64,000 nucleotides of DNA from Propionibacteriaceae bacterium (GTDB lineage Bacteria; Actinomycetota; Actinomycetes; Propionibacteriales; Propionibacteriaceae): assembly GCA_009780915.1 (NCBI GenBank), contig WQZD01000011.1, positions 1 to 64,000 of the forward strand. The letters are read 5' to 3'. Below, piece by piece: positions 1 through 8,966 of the stretch; positions within the stretch are counted from its first letter, which is position 1, and each line of letters opens with the position of its first letter. The notes beneath the pieces are model-generated. The model searched no databases. It saw nothing but the letters and a program-made list of their open reading frames with translations, and was not told where the DNA came from. The translations under genes and the position numbers were made by a program.

Positions 1-433
<433 letters not shown>

Positions 434-670
434 AAATTTATCCTTCCACCGACGAGTCGGTGGAAGGTCAACTTAGGGTTTGACATTCCTGACATATCTT
501 ATTTGCTGGATATATCAATATATCAAAGGAACCGTTCTTGATCTGATTCATCAGTCAAGATCGGGGCACTGTATTTGTACATATAGTGCATTATTTGGCA
601 TTGACTTAAAGTACGCTGTTGAGTTCTCAAGGTTCAGGTGCGTCCTTCGCTTTGGCTCTCACCGCCGCTT
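434..670 (-). promoter_or_regulatory. rrn operon leader region
   Basis: AT-rich stretch between the promoters and mature 16S. On the minus strand it holds TTGAGAACTCAACAGCGTAC (611-630), a block very similar to the conserved actinobacterial rrn leader element associated with antitermination and 16S precursor processing. No protein-coding potential is evident: the short open frame here has no ribosome binding site or recognisable product. Confidence 0.7.
442..467 (-). other. Perfect inverted repeat just before 16S 5' end
   Basis: Twelve-base arms (CCTTCCACCGAC and its complement) meet almost without a loop. In RNA this gives a 10-11 bp hairpin about 10 nt upstream of the mature 16S end. It is probably part of the rRNA precursor processing structure. 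It has no U-tract, so terminator function is unlikely. Confidence 0.6.
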
Positions 671-685
671 GGGGCAACTTGATCA

Positions 686-714
686 ACTTTACCGGGGTTT
701 TTGACCTCAGTCAA
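686..714 (-). promoter_or_regulatory. rrn promoter proximal to 16S
   Basis: Reading leftward, TTGACT (709-714), a 17-nt spacer, and TAAAGT (686-691). It is the repeat copy closest to 16S and differs from the other two in the last base of the -35. Confidence 0.8.
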
Positions 715-855
715 ATCCGGATTTTTGATCCATCCTCCCTAGTTTCTAGCAAGGAAACTTTGTTTCTCTCGCTATTCTTCTAGCTTGGTTTGCCCTTCTG
801 ACAAGCGGTTTTAGCTTCTCGCTCTTCCGCTTGCCCGTTTGGGGCAACTTGATCA

Positions 856-884
856 ACTTTACCGGGGTTTTTGACTCGTGTCAA
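856..884 (-). promoter_or_regulatory. rrn promoter, second tandem copy
   Basis: TTGACA (879-884), 17-nt spacer, TAAAGT (856-861) on the minus strand: a perfect -35 with optimal spacing. Confidence 0.82.
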
Positions 885-1024
885 ATCCGGATTTTTGATC
901 CTTCCTCTCCGGGTTTTTCAAGAGATCTTTGTTTCTCTCGATATTCCTCTGGATCGGAAACCCCTTCTGACAAGCGGTTTTAGCTTCTCGCTCTTCCGCT
1001 TGCCCGTTTGGGGCAACTTGATCA

Positions 1025-1053
1025 ACTTTACCGGGGTTTTTGACTCGTGTCAA
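1025..1053 (-). promoter_or_regulatory. rrn promoter, third tandem copy
   Basis: TTGACA (1048-1053), 17-nt spacer, TAAAGT (1025-1030). The core is identical to the second copy, showing recent duplication or strong constraint. Confidence 0.82.
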
Positions 1054-1189
1054 ATCCGGATTTTTGATCCGACCTCTCTGAGGTTTATCAAGGGAAGTTT
1101 CCTTCTCGTGATATTCCATTGGATTGGAAACCCTTGCTGACAAGCACTTTTAGCATTTCTGCTCGGTGCTCGCCCCCTCGGGCTAGATA

Positions 1190-1219
1190 AACTTAGCCCT
1201 CTTCGGGACCCCCTGTCAA
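1190..1219 (-). promoter_or_regulatory. rrn promoter, distal divergent copy
   Basis: TTGACA (1214-1219), 18-nt spacer, TAAGTT (1190-1195). The sequence around it no longer matches the repeat well but lies where a fourth unit would start. Confidence 0.65.
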
Positions 1220-1270
1220 ATCGGGGGTCGGGGAGGCCTCCCACTCGCGCGCGTAGGAACATATAGTGGG

Positions 1271-1288
1271 CCGTCGGCTCGCCGACGG
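1271..1288. promoter_or_regulatory. Inverted repeat between rrn promoters and helD-like gene
   Basis: CCGTCGGC and GCCGACGG arms meet at the centre. The site lies between the distal rrn promoter and the start of the RNA polymerase ATPase gene, about 70 nt before its start codon. It could be an operator or a hairpin in a 5' leader. I found no match to a known regulator consensus. Confidence 0.4.
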
Positions 1289-1358
1289 TGGTCGCGGCCC
1301 ACACGCATGCTCGTTTAGGGTAAACTTATAGGCTGTTATTTTCCGGGAGAGGAGACCC

Positions 1359-3482
1359 TTGCCTACGCAGTCTTCCTTGGAGAAAGAACTCCAAGTAGAA
1401 CAGGCCCACGTCGACCTTGTGATCACCCACTTGCGTCGGGCGGTGGCCTCGGCGAAAGACCTCGCGCAGGAGTCCAAGGCGCGCTACTCGTCTGACCGAG
1501 ACTCGTGGCTCCGGGAAGAGGACGGCACGGCTTTGTTCGAGCGCGACGCCTTCGCGTTCCTGGCCGCACGACGCATGGCGGTCCTCGACGGGGAGCACGA
1601 GGGCCTGGTCTTCGGCCGGCTGGACTTCCGCGACGCGGAGAAGAACTACATCGGACGCCTGGGTGTGCGTACCCCTGACTACGAGCCTCTCGTCATCGAT
1701 TGGCGCGCCCAAGCCGCCGAGCCGTTCTACCGGGCCACCCCTGTCCAGCCCATGGGAGTCCTGCGTCGCCGCGTCCTCTCGTCACGCGACGACCGGGTCA
1801 CCGGCATCGAGGACGACGTGCTCATGCCCATGGACATCCCCGACGACATGACGGTGATCGGGGACGGGGCTCTCATGCGCGCCCTCGAGCGTGCCCGTGG
1901 ACCGAAGATGCAGGACATCGTCGCCACCATCCAGGCGGAGCAGGACGAGGTCATCCGGGCGCCGTACCAGGGCTTCACCCTGATCACAGGCGGTCCAGGG
2001 ACGGGGAAGACCGTCGTCGGCCTGCACCGGGTCGCCTTCCTGCTCTACACCCATCGACGTCGGTTCACGAACGGTGGAGTGCTCGTCCTGGGCCCCTCGT
2101 CGATCTTCATGGACTATATCGAGCGTGTGCTGCCCTCTCTGGGAGAGGAGTCGGTCACCCTGCGCTCGATGGGGCAGGTCGCCAGCGACGTCCTGAACTT
2201 CTCCTCCACGGTGCGAGGGAGCGAGGACGCCTGGTGCGTCAAGGGCTCCTTGGGCATGGTGGACCAACTCCGCTCCCTCGTGGACCGTCCTCGGTGCGAG
2301 ATCCGTCCCCTCACCGTCCTGGTCAAGGGAGAGCCGATCACCATCGGCGTGGACTCCCTCGCCCGGCTGAGGAGGGACGCCCTGTCTCGGGCGGCGTACA
2401 ACGAGGCGCGCCCGATCGTCGAGAACGAGATCGTCTCCACCCTGTGGGCCAGCGGCGAGGGGCGTGTGGACGTCGACGACCGACACCAATTCGAGGATCT
2501 CGTCCGCGACTCGTGGGCGTTCACCACCTTCATGGACCAGTGGTGGCCCCCGCTGCGCCCCACGCAGGTCCTGGCTTGGTTGGCCGACCCCGCCATGACC
2601 GATCTGCGCGGCCTCGACGCGGACCAGGCCGCGATCCTGCGCTCCTCCATCGATCCCGACCAGTGGACCATCGCCGACATCCCCCTCCTGGACGAGTTGG
2701 CGCGCATCCTCGGCCCCGTGCCCCCCGAGGAGGACGCGGAGACTCTCTTCTTCCCCGACGGCATCGACGAAGTGGTGACCATCTCGGAACGGCTGACCGA
2801 CCATCGCACTCTGGAGACGGGGACCCCCCACACGACGTACGCCCACATCCTCGTCGACGAGGCCCAAGACATCACACCCATGCAATGGAGGATGATCCAC
2901 CGCCGTGGCGCCAACGCGTCCTGGACCATCGTCGGCGACCCGGCTCAGTCGAGCTGGCCTGACAAGGACGAGCCGGCGCGAGCGTTGACGGCGCTCATCG
3001 GGTCACGCGAGAGGCGGTCCTTCCGACTGTCGACCAACTACCGCTCGCCTCAAGAGGCCTACGAGTTGGCGACGGCGTACATCCGCACGGTCCAGCCCGA
3101 CTCCGACATCCCTCAGGCGGTTCGCGCGACCGGTGTCGCTCCCCGTCTGCTCCAGTCCTCCCGCGAGGAGTTGGGCCGGGTCCTCGCCGAGGAAGTCGCG
3201 CGGGCCAGTCAGGCGGTCGAAGGGTCTGTGGGCGTCATCGCCGAACCAGAGTGGGCCGATCTCGCCCGTGCGGCGCTGCCTGAGGATCCGCGACTGATCC
3301 TGCTCGATCCCCTGTCGTCCAAGGGCCTGGAGTTCGACGCCGTCATCGTGATCGACCCCGACGGCATCGCCGCGTCGGCCGCCAGCGGTCCACGTACCCT
3401 CTACGTGGCCCTGACACGGCCCACGCAGATCCTGGTCACCATCGACGTCGACGCCCCCGGCGCGTGGCGTCCCCAGGCGTGA
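1359..3482 (+). CDS. HelD/HelR-type RNA polymerase recycling ATPase
   Basis: A 707-residue UvrD/Rep-like superfamily 1 protein of the HelD class. These bind RNA polymerase, remove nucleic acid from stalled enzyme and recycle it; the actinobacterial HelR branch also protects against rifampicin. Visible: an N-terminal coiled-coil (residues 5-60) typical of HelD, a Walker A GGPGTGKT at 211-218, Walker B LVDEAQD near residue 505, and a C-terminal helicase motif with LSSKGLEFDAVIVIDPDG near 650. The start is TTG, chosen because GAGAGGAG lies 4 nt upstream and the coiled-coil begins directly. It is divergent from the rRNA operon promoters. Assignment to HelD rather than a DNA helicase rests on length and domain order. 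Confidence 0.85.
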   Translation: MPTQSSLEKELQVEQAHVDLVITHLRRAVASAKDLAQESKARYSSDRDSWLREEDGTALFERDAFAFLAARRMAVLDGEHEGLVFGRLDFRDAEKNYIGRLGVRTPDYEPLVIDWRAQAAEPFYRATPVQPMGVLRRRVLSSRDDRVTGIEDDVLMPMDIPDDMTVIGDGALMRALERARGPKMQDIVATIQAEQDEVIRAPYQGFTLITGGPGTGKTVVGLHRVAFLLYTHRRRFTNGGVLVLGPSSIFMDYIERVLPSLGEESVTLRSMGQVASDVLNFSSTVRGSEDAWCVKGSLGMVDQLRSLVDRPRCEIRPLTVLVKGEPITIGVDSLARLRRDALSRAAYNEARPIVENEIVSTLWASGEGRVDVDDRHQFEDLVRDSWAFTTFMDQWWPPLRPTQVLAWLADPAMTDLRGLDADQAAILRSSIDPDQWTIADIPLLDELARILGPVPPEEDAETLFFPDGIDEVVTISERLTDHRTLETGTPHTTYAHILVDEAQDITPMQWRMIHRRGANASWTIVGDPAQSSWPDKDEPARALTALIGSRERRSFRLSTNYRSPQEAYELATAYIRTVQPDSDIPQAVRATGVAPRLLQSSREELGRVLAEEVARASQAVEGSVGVIAEPEWADLARAALPEDPRLILLDPLSSKGLEFDAVIVIDPDGIAASAASGPRTLYVALTRPTQILVTIDVDAPGAWRPQA

Positions 3483-3495
3483 CCGTCACCCGTCC

Positions 3496-4368
3496 TCAGG
3501 GCTGACGCAGGCTCTTCCAGATGGCTTGCGTGGCCATCGACTTGTTCTGGGTGAAGAAATGCAGCCCGGGAGCGCCCCGGTCGATGAGCTCCTGGGCGAG
3601 CTCCGACGCGATCTGCGCGCCCACGCTCCTCACCTGACCAGGATCGTGCGACACCTCGTCGAGACGGTCACGGATCGCCTGGGGGATCTCGGCGCCGCTC
3701 ATCTGCGCGAACGTCAGCACCTGGGACACCATGGTGATCGGCATGATCCCCGGGATGATCGGGATGTCGCACCCCAACGACCTGACCCGATCTACCAGAG
3801 CGACATAGGAGTCGACGGAGAAGAACAACTGGGTGATGGCGAAGTCGGCGCCGGCCTCCCACTTGTCTTTGAGGATCCTGGCGTCCAGGTCGGCGTCGTG
3901 GGCCGATGGATGCGGATCGGGGAACGCCGCCACCCCGACGCAGAAATCCCCCTGCGAGCGGATGAGTTCGACCAGCTGGGTCGCGTTGGCCAGTCCGTCG
4001 GGATGGGCGTGCCAGGGGACGGTCGGGCCGCCGGGCATGTCGCCACGGATGGCGAGGATGTCTTGGATGCCGTGGTCGGCGTACGCGCGGATGACGCGGG
4101 CGAGGTCGGCCGTCGACTGGTCCACGCAGGTCAGGTGCGCCATGGTCCGGATGCCGGTGAGGGCGCTGATACGTGTGGTCACCTCGATGGTGCGTTCCCT
4201 GCTGGAACCGTTGGCGCCATAGGTCACCGAGACGAAGTCCGGCGCCATCGGGGCGAGCCGATGGAGGGTCTGCCACAGATGCTCTTGGCCGGCGTCGTCC
4301 TTGGGCGGGAAGAACTCGAAGGACCACACGGGAGACGTGGCGTGGGCCAGAAGGTCGGAGATCCTCAT
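3496..4368 (-). CDS. metF: Methylenetetrahydrofolate reductase
   Basis: A 290-residue flavoprotein reducing 5,10-methylene-THF to 5-methyl-THF for methionine synthesis. The N-terminal SFEFFPPKDDAGQEHLW and the later VTYGANGSSRERT, ILAIRGDMPGG and FAITQLFFSVDSY segments are family signatures of a TIM-barrel MTHFR. The length is normal for the bacterial enzyme. Its ATG overlaps the TGA of the upstream prenyl synthase (ATGA), so the two are co-transcribed and translationally coupled. It converges on the HelD-like gene, with only 13 bp between stops. Confidence 0.93.
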   Translation of the reverse strand: MRISDLLAHATSPVWSFEFFPPKDDAGQEHLWQTLHRLAPMAPDFVSVTYGANGSSRERTIEVTTRISALTGIRTMAHLTCVDQSTADLARVIRAYADHGIQDILAIRGDMPGGPTVPWHAHPDGLANATQLVELIRSQGDFCVGVAAFPDPHPSAHDADLDARILKDKWEAGADFAITQLFFSVDSYVALVDRVRSLGCDIPIIPGIMPITMVSQVLTFAQMSGAEIPQAIRDRLDEVSHDPGQVRSVGAQIASELAQELIDRGAPGLHFFTQNKSMATQAIWKSLRQP

Positions 4369-5456
4369 GACGTGCGCTCCACGGCGGCGTGGACGAGTGT
4401 CATGAGGGCGTCGGTCCCCTCGGCGGACAAGTCGAGGCGGTGGAGGTGGCGCATGCCGGCGGAGGCCTCGGCCATGATCGCCTTCTCCGTCGCGTCCACG
4501 GCCCCGGAGTCGGTGAGGATCTGTCGTGCCACCTCGATGTCGTCCATGGACAGGTCAGGATCGCCCAGCATCCGCTTCAGCGTCGCCCCCTGACGAGGGG
4601 TCGCCCCCTGCAACGCGTACCCGATCAGGACGGTCTTCTTCCCCGCACGGATGTCGTCGCCCGTCGGCTTCCCCGTCACCTCGGGGTCCCCGAAGACGCC
4701 GAGCATGTCGTCCCTCATCTGGAAGGCGCGCCCCACATGGGTGCCGAAACGCCCCAACCCGTGTTGGACGTCGTCGGACACCAATCCCAGCGCGGCGCCG
4801 ATCTGGACCGGACGAGCGACCGTGTACTTCGCGGTCTTGAACTCCATGACCAGCCTCGCGTTGGGGATGACGTCCTCGTCCTGAGAAGGGGCGAACTGAT
4901 GGACCAGGTCGAGGAACTGTCCTGCCAGGACTTCGGTGCGCATCGCGTCCAGGTACGGCCGTGCCCGCTTCAGCCTCTCGGACGGCATGGACGACTGCTC
5001 GACCATGGAGACCGACCATGTCAGCAACAGGTCCCCGAGCAGGACCGCCATACTGCGGCCGAAGTGCGGAGACTCCCCGGGCCACTTCTGCTCCCGGTGA
5101 TAGGCCTCCAGGGCACGATGGGCAGACGGGGCCCCTCGGCGGGTGTCGGAATCATCGATGAGATCGTCGTGGACGAGGGCGGACAGGTGGAGCAAGTCGA
5201 GGCTCGCCGCGATGTCGATCACGGCCGTCGGGGGCTCGTCGGCGGCGCCGGCGGCGGCGACGTACCCCCAATAGCAGAACGCGGGGCGCATGCGTTTCCC
5301 ACCCCGAGCCAGGTGACGCGCCTGGTCCCACACCAGGTCGAGCGTGTCGCCCGTCTGGGCCAAAAGGTCGCGTTGGGTGTCGAAGAAATGGTCCACCCTG
5401 GTCTGGACCATCGACAAGAACTCCGGCGAGAGGGGTTGGTGAGGGTCGAGTCTCAT
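4365..5456 (-). CDS. Polyprenyl (geranylgeranyl-type) diphosphate synthase
   Basis: A 363-residue all-helical trans-prenyltransferase condensing isopentenyl diphosphate onto allylic primers for menaquinone side chains, carotenoids or other isoprenoids. First aspartate-rich motif: LVHDDLIDDSDTRRG (about residues 100-114). The second is RDDMLGVFGDP, where the final Asp of DDxxD is Gly, as is common in actinobacterial relatives. The ATG at 5456 is preferred over a frame open to 5621 because GGGGGAGGAG precedes it and the extra N-terminus is low-complexity. It is coupled to metF by a 4-bp overlap. Chain length cannot be predicted from sequence alone. Confidence 0.88.
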   Translation of the reverse strand: MRLDPHQPLSPEFLSMVQTRVDHFFDTQRDLLAQTGDTLDLVWDQARHLARGGKRMRPAFCYWGYVAAAGAADEPPTAVIDIAASLDLLHLSALVHDDLIDDSDTRRGAPSAHRALEAYHREQKWPGESPHFGRSMAVLLGDLLLTWSVSMVEQSSMPSERLKRARPYLDAMRTEVLAGQFLDLVHQFAPSQDEDVIPNARLVMEFKTAKYTVARPVQIGAALGLVSDDVQHGLGRFGTHVGRAFQMRDDMLGVFGDPEVTGKPTGDDIRAGKKTVLIGYALQGATPRQGATLKRMLGDPDLSMDDIEVARQILTDSGAVDATEKAIMAEASAGMRHLHRLDLSAEGTDALMTLVHAAVERTS

Positions 5457-5829
5457 CTCGCTCCTCCCCCGGCTGACGCTGGTCGGCGGCTCGCCCATGG
5501 ATCGGTGGCGACGCACGCCCCGATCAGACGATGGATCCGTGACTGATCTCCCACTCTTCCTGCTCCTTGCCTCATCGCCTTCCGCCCCTCCCTGCACCGG
5601 CGCCCTCGGAATCTGAATCACACCATATCAGGTGTTCCTGCCAGCGCCGCGACGAGGGACCCTCTCGGAAACCGGACGCAACCTCGGTGCGCCTCACGGA
5701 ATCCACCTGGTATGCTCCTACACTCGATCATGGATTCTATGGAAACCTCTGGGTGATCATGCGCTGTCCTCACGGGCGATGCGCACAGCATCAGTCAGTG
5801 CTTCCTTGTCATCACCCTCAGGAGTTCGC

Positions 5830-7836
5830 GTGGCCGTCACACAACCCGACAACCTCATCGGTTCTGTTGTGGGCGGACGGTACGAGATCATCGCCCGCGT
5901 GAATCGGGGCGGCACAGCAGTCGTCTACCGTGGGATCGACCGCCGCCTCGGGCGGACGGTGGCCATCAAGGTCATCCATTCCGACTTGTCAGGCGACGCC
6001 GACTACGTGAAGCGGTTCGATCGTGAGGCCCGCGCGGCGGCCATCTTGTCCCACCCCAACATCGTGGCCGTCTTCGACCAGGGCCATGCCGGCGACCGTC
6101 CGTACATCGTCATGGAGTACGTCCACGGGCAGTCCCTGAGGTCGATCATCTCCGCCTCGGCGCCCCTGCCCGTGCCGTTGGCGTTGTTCTACGCCGACGA
6201 GGTCGCCAAAGCCTTGGCCGCGGCCCACGACGCCGGCATCATCCATCGCGACATCAAACCCGAGAACGTGTTGATCACGAATGACGGCCAGGTCAAAGTC
6301 ACGGACTTCGGGTTGGCGAAGACCATCAGTTCGCAGACGTCGACCGCGTCCCACGGCGTCCTCATGGGGACCATGAGCTACATCGCCCCGGAGATCCCCC
6401 AATCGGGATCGGCGGCGAAGACCTCGGACATCTATTCCACCGGGGTGATGATGTACGAGATGCTCACCGGGAAGAAGCCCCATGTCGGGGAGGACCTCTC
6501 CCAGGTCTTGTACAAGCATGTCCACGTGGACATCCCGCCCCCGTCCCAGGCGCTGACTGGGCAGGCCAGGGCGAAGGTCCCCGATTACGTGGACGCCCTC
6601 GTCACCGCCTGCACCTCGCGCGACCAGGCCAACCGTCCGGCGGACGGGCGTGTCCTGCAGGACCGGATCGCCCGCGCGCGACGCAGCCTCGACGCCGGTT
6701 TGATGCACGACGCGGACCTGATCCACCAGATCACCCTCAGTCCGCAATCGGTGGAGCGGACCCCCGTGGCCCCCCACCATCTGGAGGTCACCTCCTCGGA
6801 CCAGGCCGGACGCAAAGAGCACACCCCCGTCCACGGGACCACCGTGTCGGCGACCAGGCTGACCAAGGCCTCGGCCACGTCGCGGCCGGCCGTGACCTAC
6901 CCCGCCCCTCGCCGGACACGGCCCAAGCGTCGTCTGGTCGGACTCGTCATCGTCGTGGCGACCGTCCTGGTCGCCAGTCTGCTCGGGTGGTGGCTGGCCG
7001 TCGGCCGGTGGACGACCGTGCCCGTGATGGCGGGGATGCCCGAGCAAGACGCCCGGTCGGCCGCCGTGGCCCAGTCCCTGACATGGTCGACCCCGCTCCA
7101 GGCGTACTCGGAGACCGTGCCGGTCGGTGCCGTGATCCGTACCGACCCGGCCGAGGGCGATCGGGTGAAAAAGGGGTCCGCCGTCACGGCCTACATCTCC
7201 AAGGGGCCCGAGCGCTACGCCATGCCCACCGTCGTCGGCCTGTCCCAGGACGAGGCCAAAGCGGCCATCTTGACCGCCCACCTCGCCGTGGGCACCGTGA
7301 CCCAGGACTGGAGCGACGACTCCCCGGTGGGCCAAGTCGTCTCGGTGTCTCAGGAGCCGGGCGCCTCCCTGCCGCCCAACACGGCGATCGATCTGGTCGT
7401 GTCCAAGGGGCCACAGCCCATCACCATCGACTCGTACGTGGGCCAGGCCGGGGACGCCGCCTCCCAGGCGCTGTCGGACGCCGGTTTCCAGGTCACGACC
7501 TCGCAAGCCACCTCCTGCACAGTCGCCGCCGGCCAGGTGATCAGTCAGTCTCCTGACGCCGGCACGGGCAGCGACGGCTCGCCGCTCACCGGACACCGCG
7601 GGGACACGATCACGCTCACGATCTCGACGGGGACGCCGATGGCCACAGTGCCCGACGTACGCGGCAACACTCGTGCGTCTGCCCTGCAGAAGCTGGGGGA
7701 CGCCGGATTCGTGTCCGACGCCATCGAGGTCCGCAACGTCAATCCCATGGGTCTTCCCTTGGGATTGGTCACCAGCACCGACCCAGGACCCGGAGGCCTC
7801 GTCTCCGCGTGTTCCATCGTCGTGAACATCGTCTGA
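5830..7836 (+). CDS. PASTA-domain Ser/Thr protein kinase (PknB-like)
   Basis: A 668-residue transmembrane kinase sensing peptidoglycan fragments. The kinase domain (about residues 16-275) has [12 protein letters not shown], the catalytic lysine in [20 protein letters not shown] and DFGLAK. A basic linker and one membrane span ([20 protein letters not shown], about 370-390) follow, then four extracellular PASTA repeats ending at the C-terminus. Start GTG 5830 has AGGAG 5 nt upstream; the frame stays open leftward but that extension is not kinase-like. Likely role: control of cell-wall synthesis and division. No phosphatase or FtsW/PBP neighbours are present, so this is probably a second PASTA kinase outside the usual pknB-pstP cluster. 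Confidence 0.92.
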   Translation: MAVTQPDNLIGSVVGGRYEIIARVNRGGTAVVYRGIDRRLGRTVAIKVIHSDLSGDADYVKRFDREARAAAILSHPNIVAVFDQGHAGDRPYIVMEYVHGQSLRSIISASAPLPVPLALFYADEVAKALAAAHDAGIIHRDIKPENVLITNDGQVKVTDFGLAKTISSQTSTASHGVLMGTMSYIAPEIPQSGSAAKTSDIYSTGVMMYEMLTGKKPHVGEDLSQVLYKHVHVDIPPPSQALTGQARAKVPDYVDALVTACTSRDQANRPADGRVLQDRIARARRSLDAGLMHDADLIHQITLSPQSVERTPVAPHHLEVTSSDQAGRKEHTPVHGTTVSATRLTKASATSRPAVTYPAPRRTRPKRRLVGLVIVVATVLVASLLGWWLAVGRWTTVPVMAGMPEQDARSAAVAQSLTWSTPLQAYSETVPVGAVIRTDPAEGDRVKKGSAVTAYISKGPERYAMPTVVGLSQDEAKAAILTAHLAVGTVTQDWSDDSPVGQVVSVSQEPGASLPPNTAIDLVVSKGPQPITIDSYVGQAGDAASQALSDAGFQVTTSQATSCTVAAGQVISQSPDAGTGSDGSPLTGHRGDTITLTISTGTPMATVPDVRGNTRASALQKLGDAGFVSDAIEVRNVNPMGLPLGLVTSTDPGPGGLVSACSIVVNIV

Positions 7837-7858
7837 CAGGCCCCGCCAGGATCCGTCC

Positions 7859-8887
7859 TCAGGCCGGCTGCGCCTCCTGAAGAATCTCGGCCAGGACACG
7901 TCCTGCCTCCACGCACTCCGGCGCGCTGACATCGAGGTGGGTGACGGCCCGCACCTGCGTCGAGGAGAGCTTGGACAGCCTCAGACCCCGCTCCTCGGCC
8001 TGCGCGACCACCAGGTCGGCGTCCATGGTCCCGGTGTCGACGACGACGATGTTCGTGGCGATCTGATCGGGCACGGCCCATGCGGCCCCGCGACGCACTT
8101 CCTGCGCGAAAGCCCTCGCCGACTCATGGTCCTCGGCCAATCTGTCGACGTTGTTCTCCAAGGCGTAGATGCCGGCGGCCGCGAGGATGCCCGCCTGCCG
8201 CCACCCGGCGCCCAGGCGCTTGCGCTGGACCCGGGCCCGCGCGATCCGGTCGGGAGTGGAGGCCAGGAGGGTGCCCACCGGCGCCCCCAACCCCTTGGAC
8301 AGGCACAGGGTCACGGTGGTGGCGAGGCTGCCGTAGTCTGCCAGGGATGCGCCCGTCGCCACGCAGGCGTTGGCGAGGCGGGCGCCGTCGATGTGCAGGC
8401 CCAGCCCGTGGTCATGGCAGTACGCGGAGATCTGACGGACCTGATCCAGGGGCTGGATGGCGCCGCCGGCGAAGTTCATTGTGTTCTCCACCTCGACGCC
8501 GGCCGTCCTGACCAAGTGGCCCGAGTCGAAGGAGACCATGGGTTCGATGTCCTCCACCCGCGCGACACCGTCGGGGGTGGACCAGGTCCTGGTCGTGATG
8601 CCGTGCAGGGCGCCATGAGCGCCCATCTCGGCCCTGACGATATGCGCCTTAGCGTCGCACAGGACCTCCTCGCCTCGCTCGGCGAGAAGCCAAACTCCCA
8701 AGAGGTTCGCCAGCGAGCCTGTGACGCAGAACAGGGCGGCCTCCTGGCCCAACAGGGCTGCGCCCATGGCTTCGAGCTCAAGAATCGTGGGGTCTTCCCC
8801 ATAGACGTCGTCGCCGACCGGGGCCTGAGCCATGGCGTCGCGCATTGCCGGTGTGGGCATGGTCACAGTATCGCTTCGTAGATCCAT
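7859..8887 (-). CDS. ltaE: Low-specificity L-threonine aldolase
   Basis: A PLP enzyme of fold type I (342 residues) cleaving L-threonine or allo-threonine to glycine and acetaldehyde. MDLRSDTVTMPTPAMRDAM at the start, VGDDVYGEDPT, the substrate/PLP region LHIDGARLANACVATG and the lysine-bearing TLCLSKGLGAPVG match the family. Start 8887 is preferred: a -10-like TAGGCT (8895-8900) sits exactly 7 nt upstream, so the mRNA may be leaderless, and MDLRSDT is the usual N-terminus. An upstream GTG would add seven residues. It converges with the kinase gene. Confidence 0.9.
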   Translation of the reverse strand: MDLRSDTVTMPTPAMRDAMAQAPVGDDVYGEDPTILELEAMGAALLGQEAALFCVTGSLANLLGVWLLAERGEEVLCDAKAHIVRAEMGAHGALHGITTRTWSTPDGVARVEDIEPMVSFDSGHLVRTAGVEVENTMNFAGGAIQPLDQVRQISAYCHDHGLGLHIDGARLANACVATGASLADYGSLATTVTLCLSKGLGAPVGTLLASTPDRIARARVQRKRLGAGWRQAGILAAAGIYALENNVDRLAEDHESARAFAQEVRRGAAWAVPDQIATNIVVVDTGTMDADLVVAQAEERGLRLSKLSSTQVRAVTHLDVSAPECVEAGRVLAEILQEAQPA

Positions 8888-8966
8888 GATCGGAAGCCTA
8901 GCACTCACATCTTGTCTACCTGCGCTGTGGTCCACCATCGGGTCGAGGACGCTGTCCCAGCGAGTG

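Larger units (their letters stand above)
671..1175 (-). repeat. Three tandem ~170-bp promoter-bearing repeats upstream of 16S
   Basis: The block beginning GGGGCAACTTGATCAACTTT recurs at 671, 841 and 1010, giving periods of 170 and 169 bp. The first 60 bases of each unit are nearly identical, and the end of units 1 and 2 (TGACAAGCGGTTTTAGCTTC and onward) is also conserved. The central part has diverged. A more degenerate fourth copy seems to follow from about 1176. Each copy carries one rrn promoter, so the repeats arose by promoter duplication. Confidence 0.9.

Noticed and set aside
871-1143. Short open frames in the rrn promoter repeats
   Set aside because: They are translations of promoter repeats on both strands, with no initiation signals or similarity to proteins.
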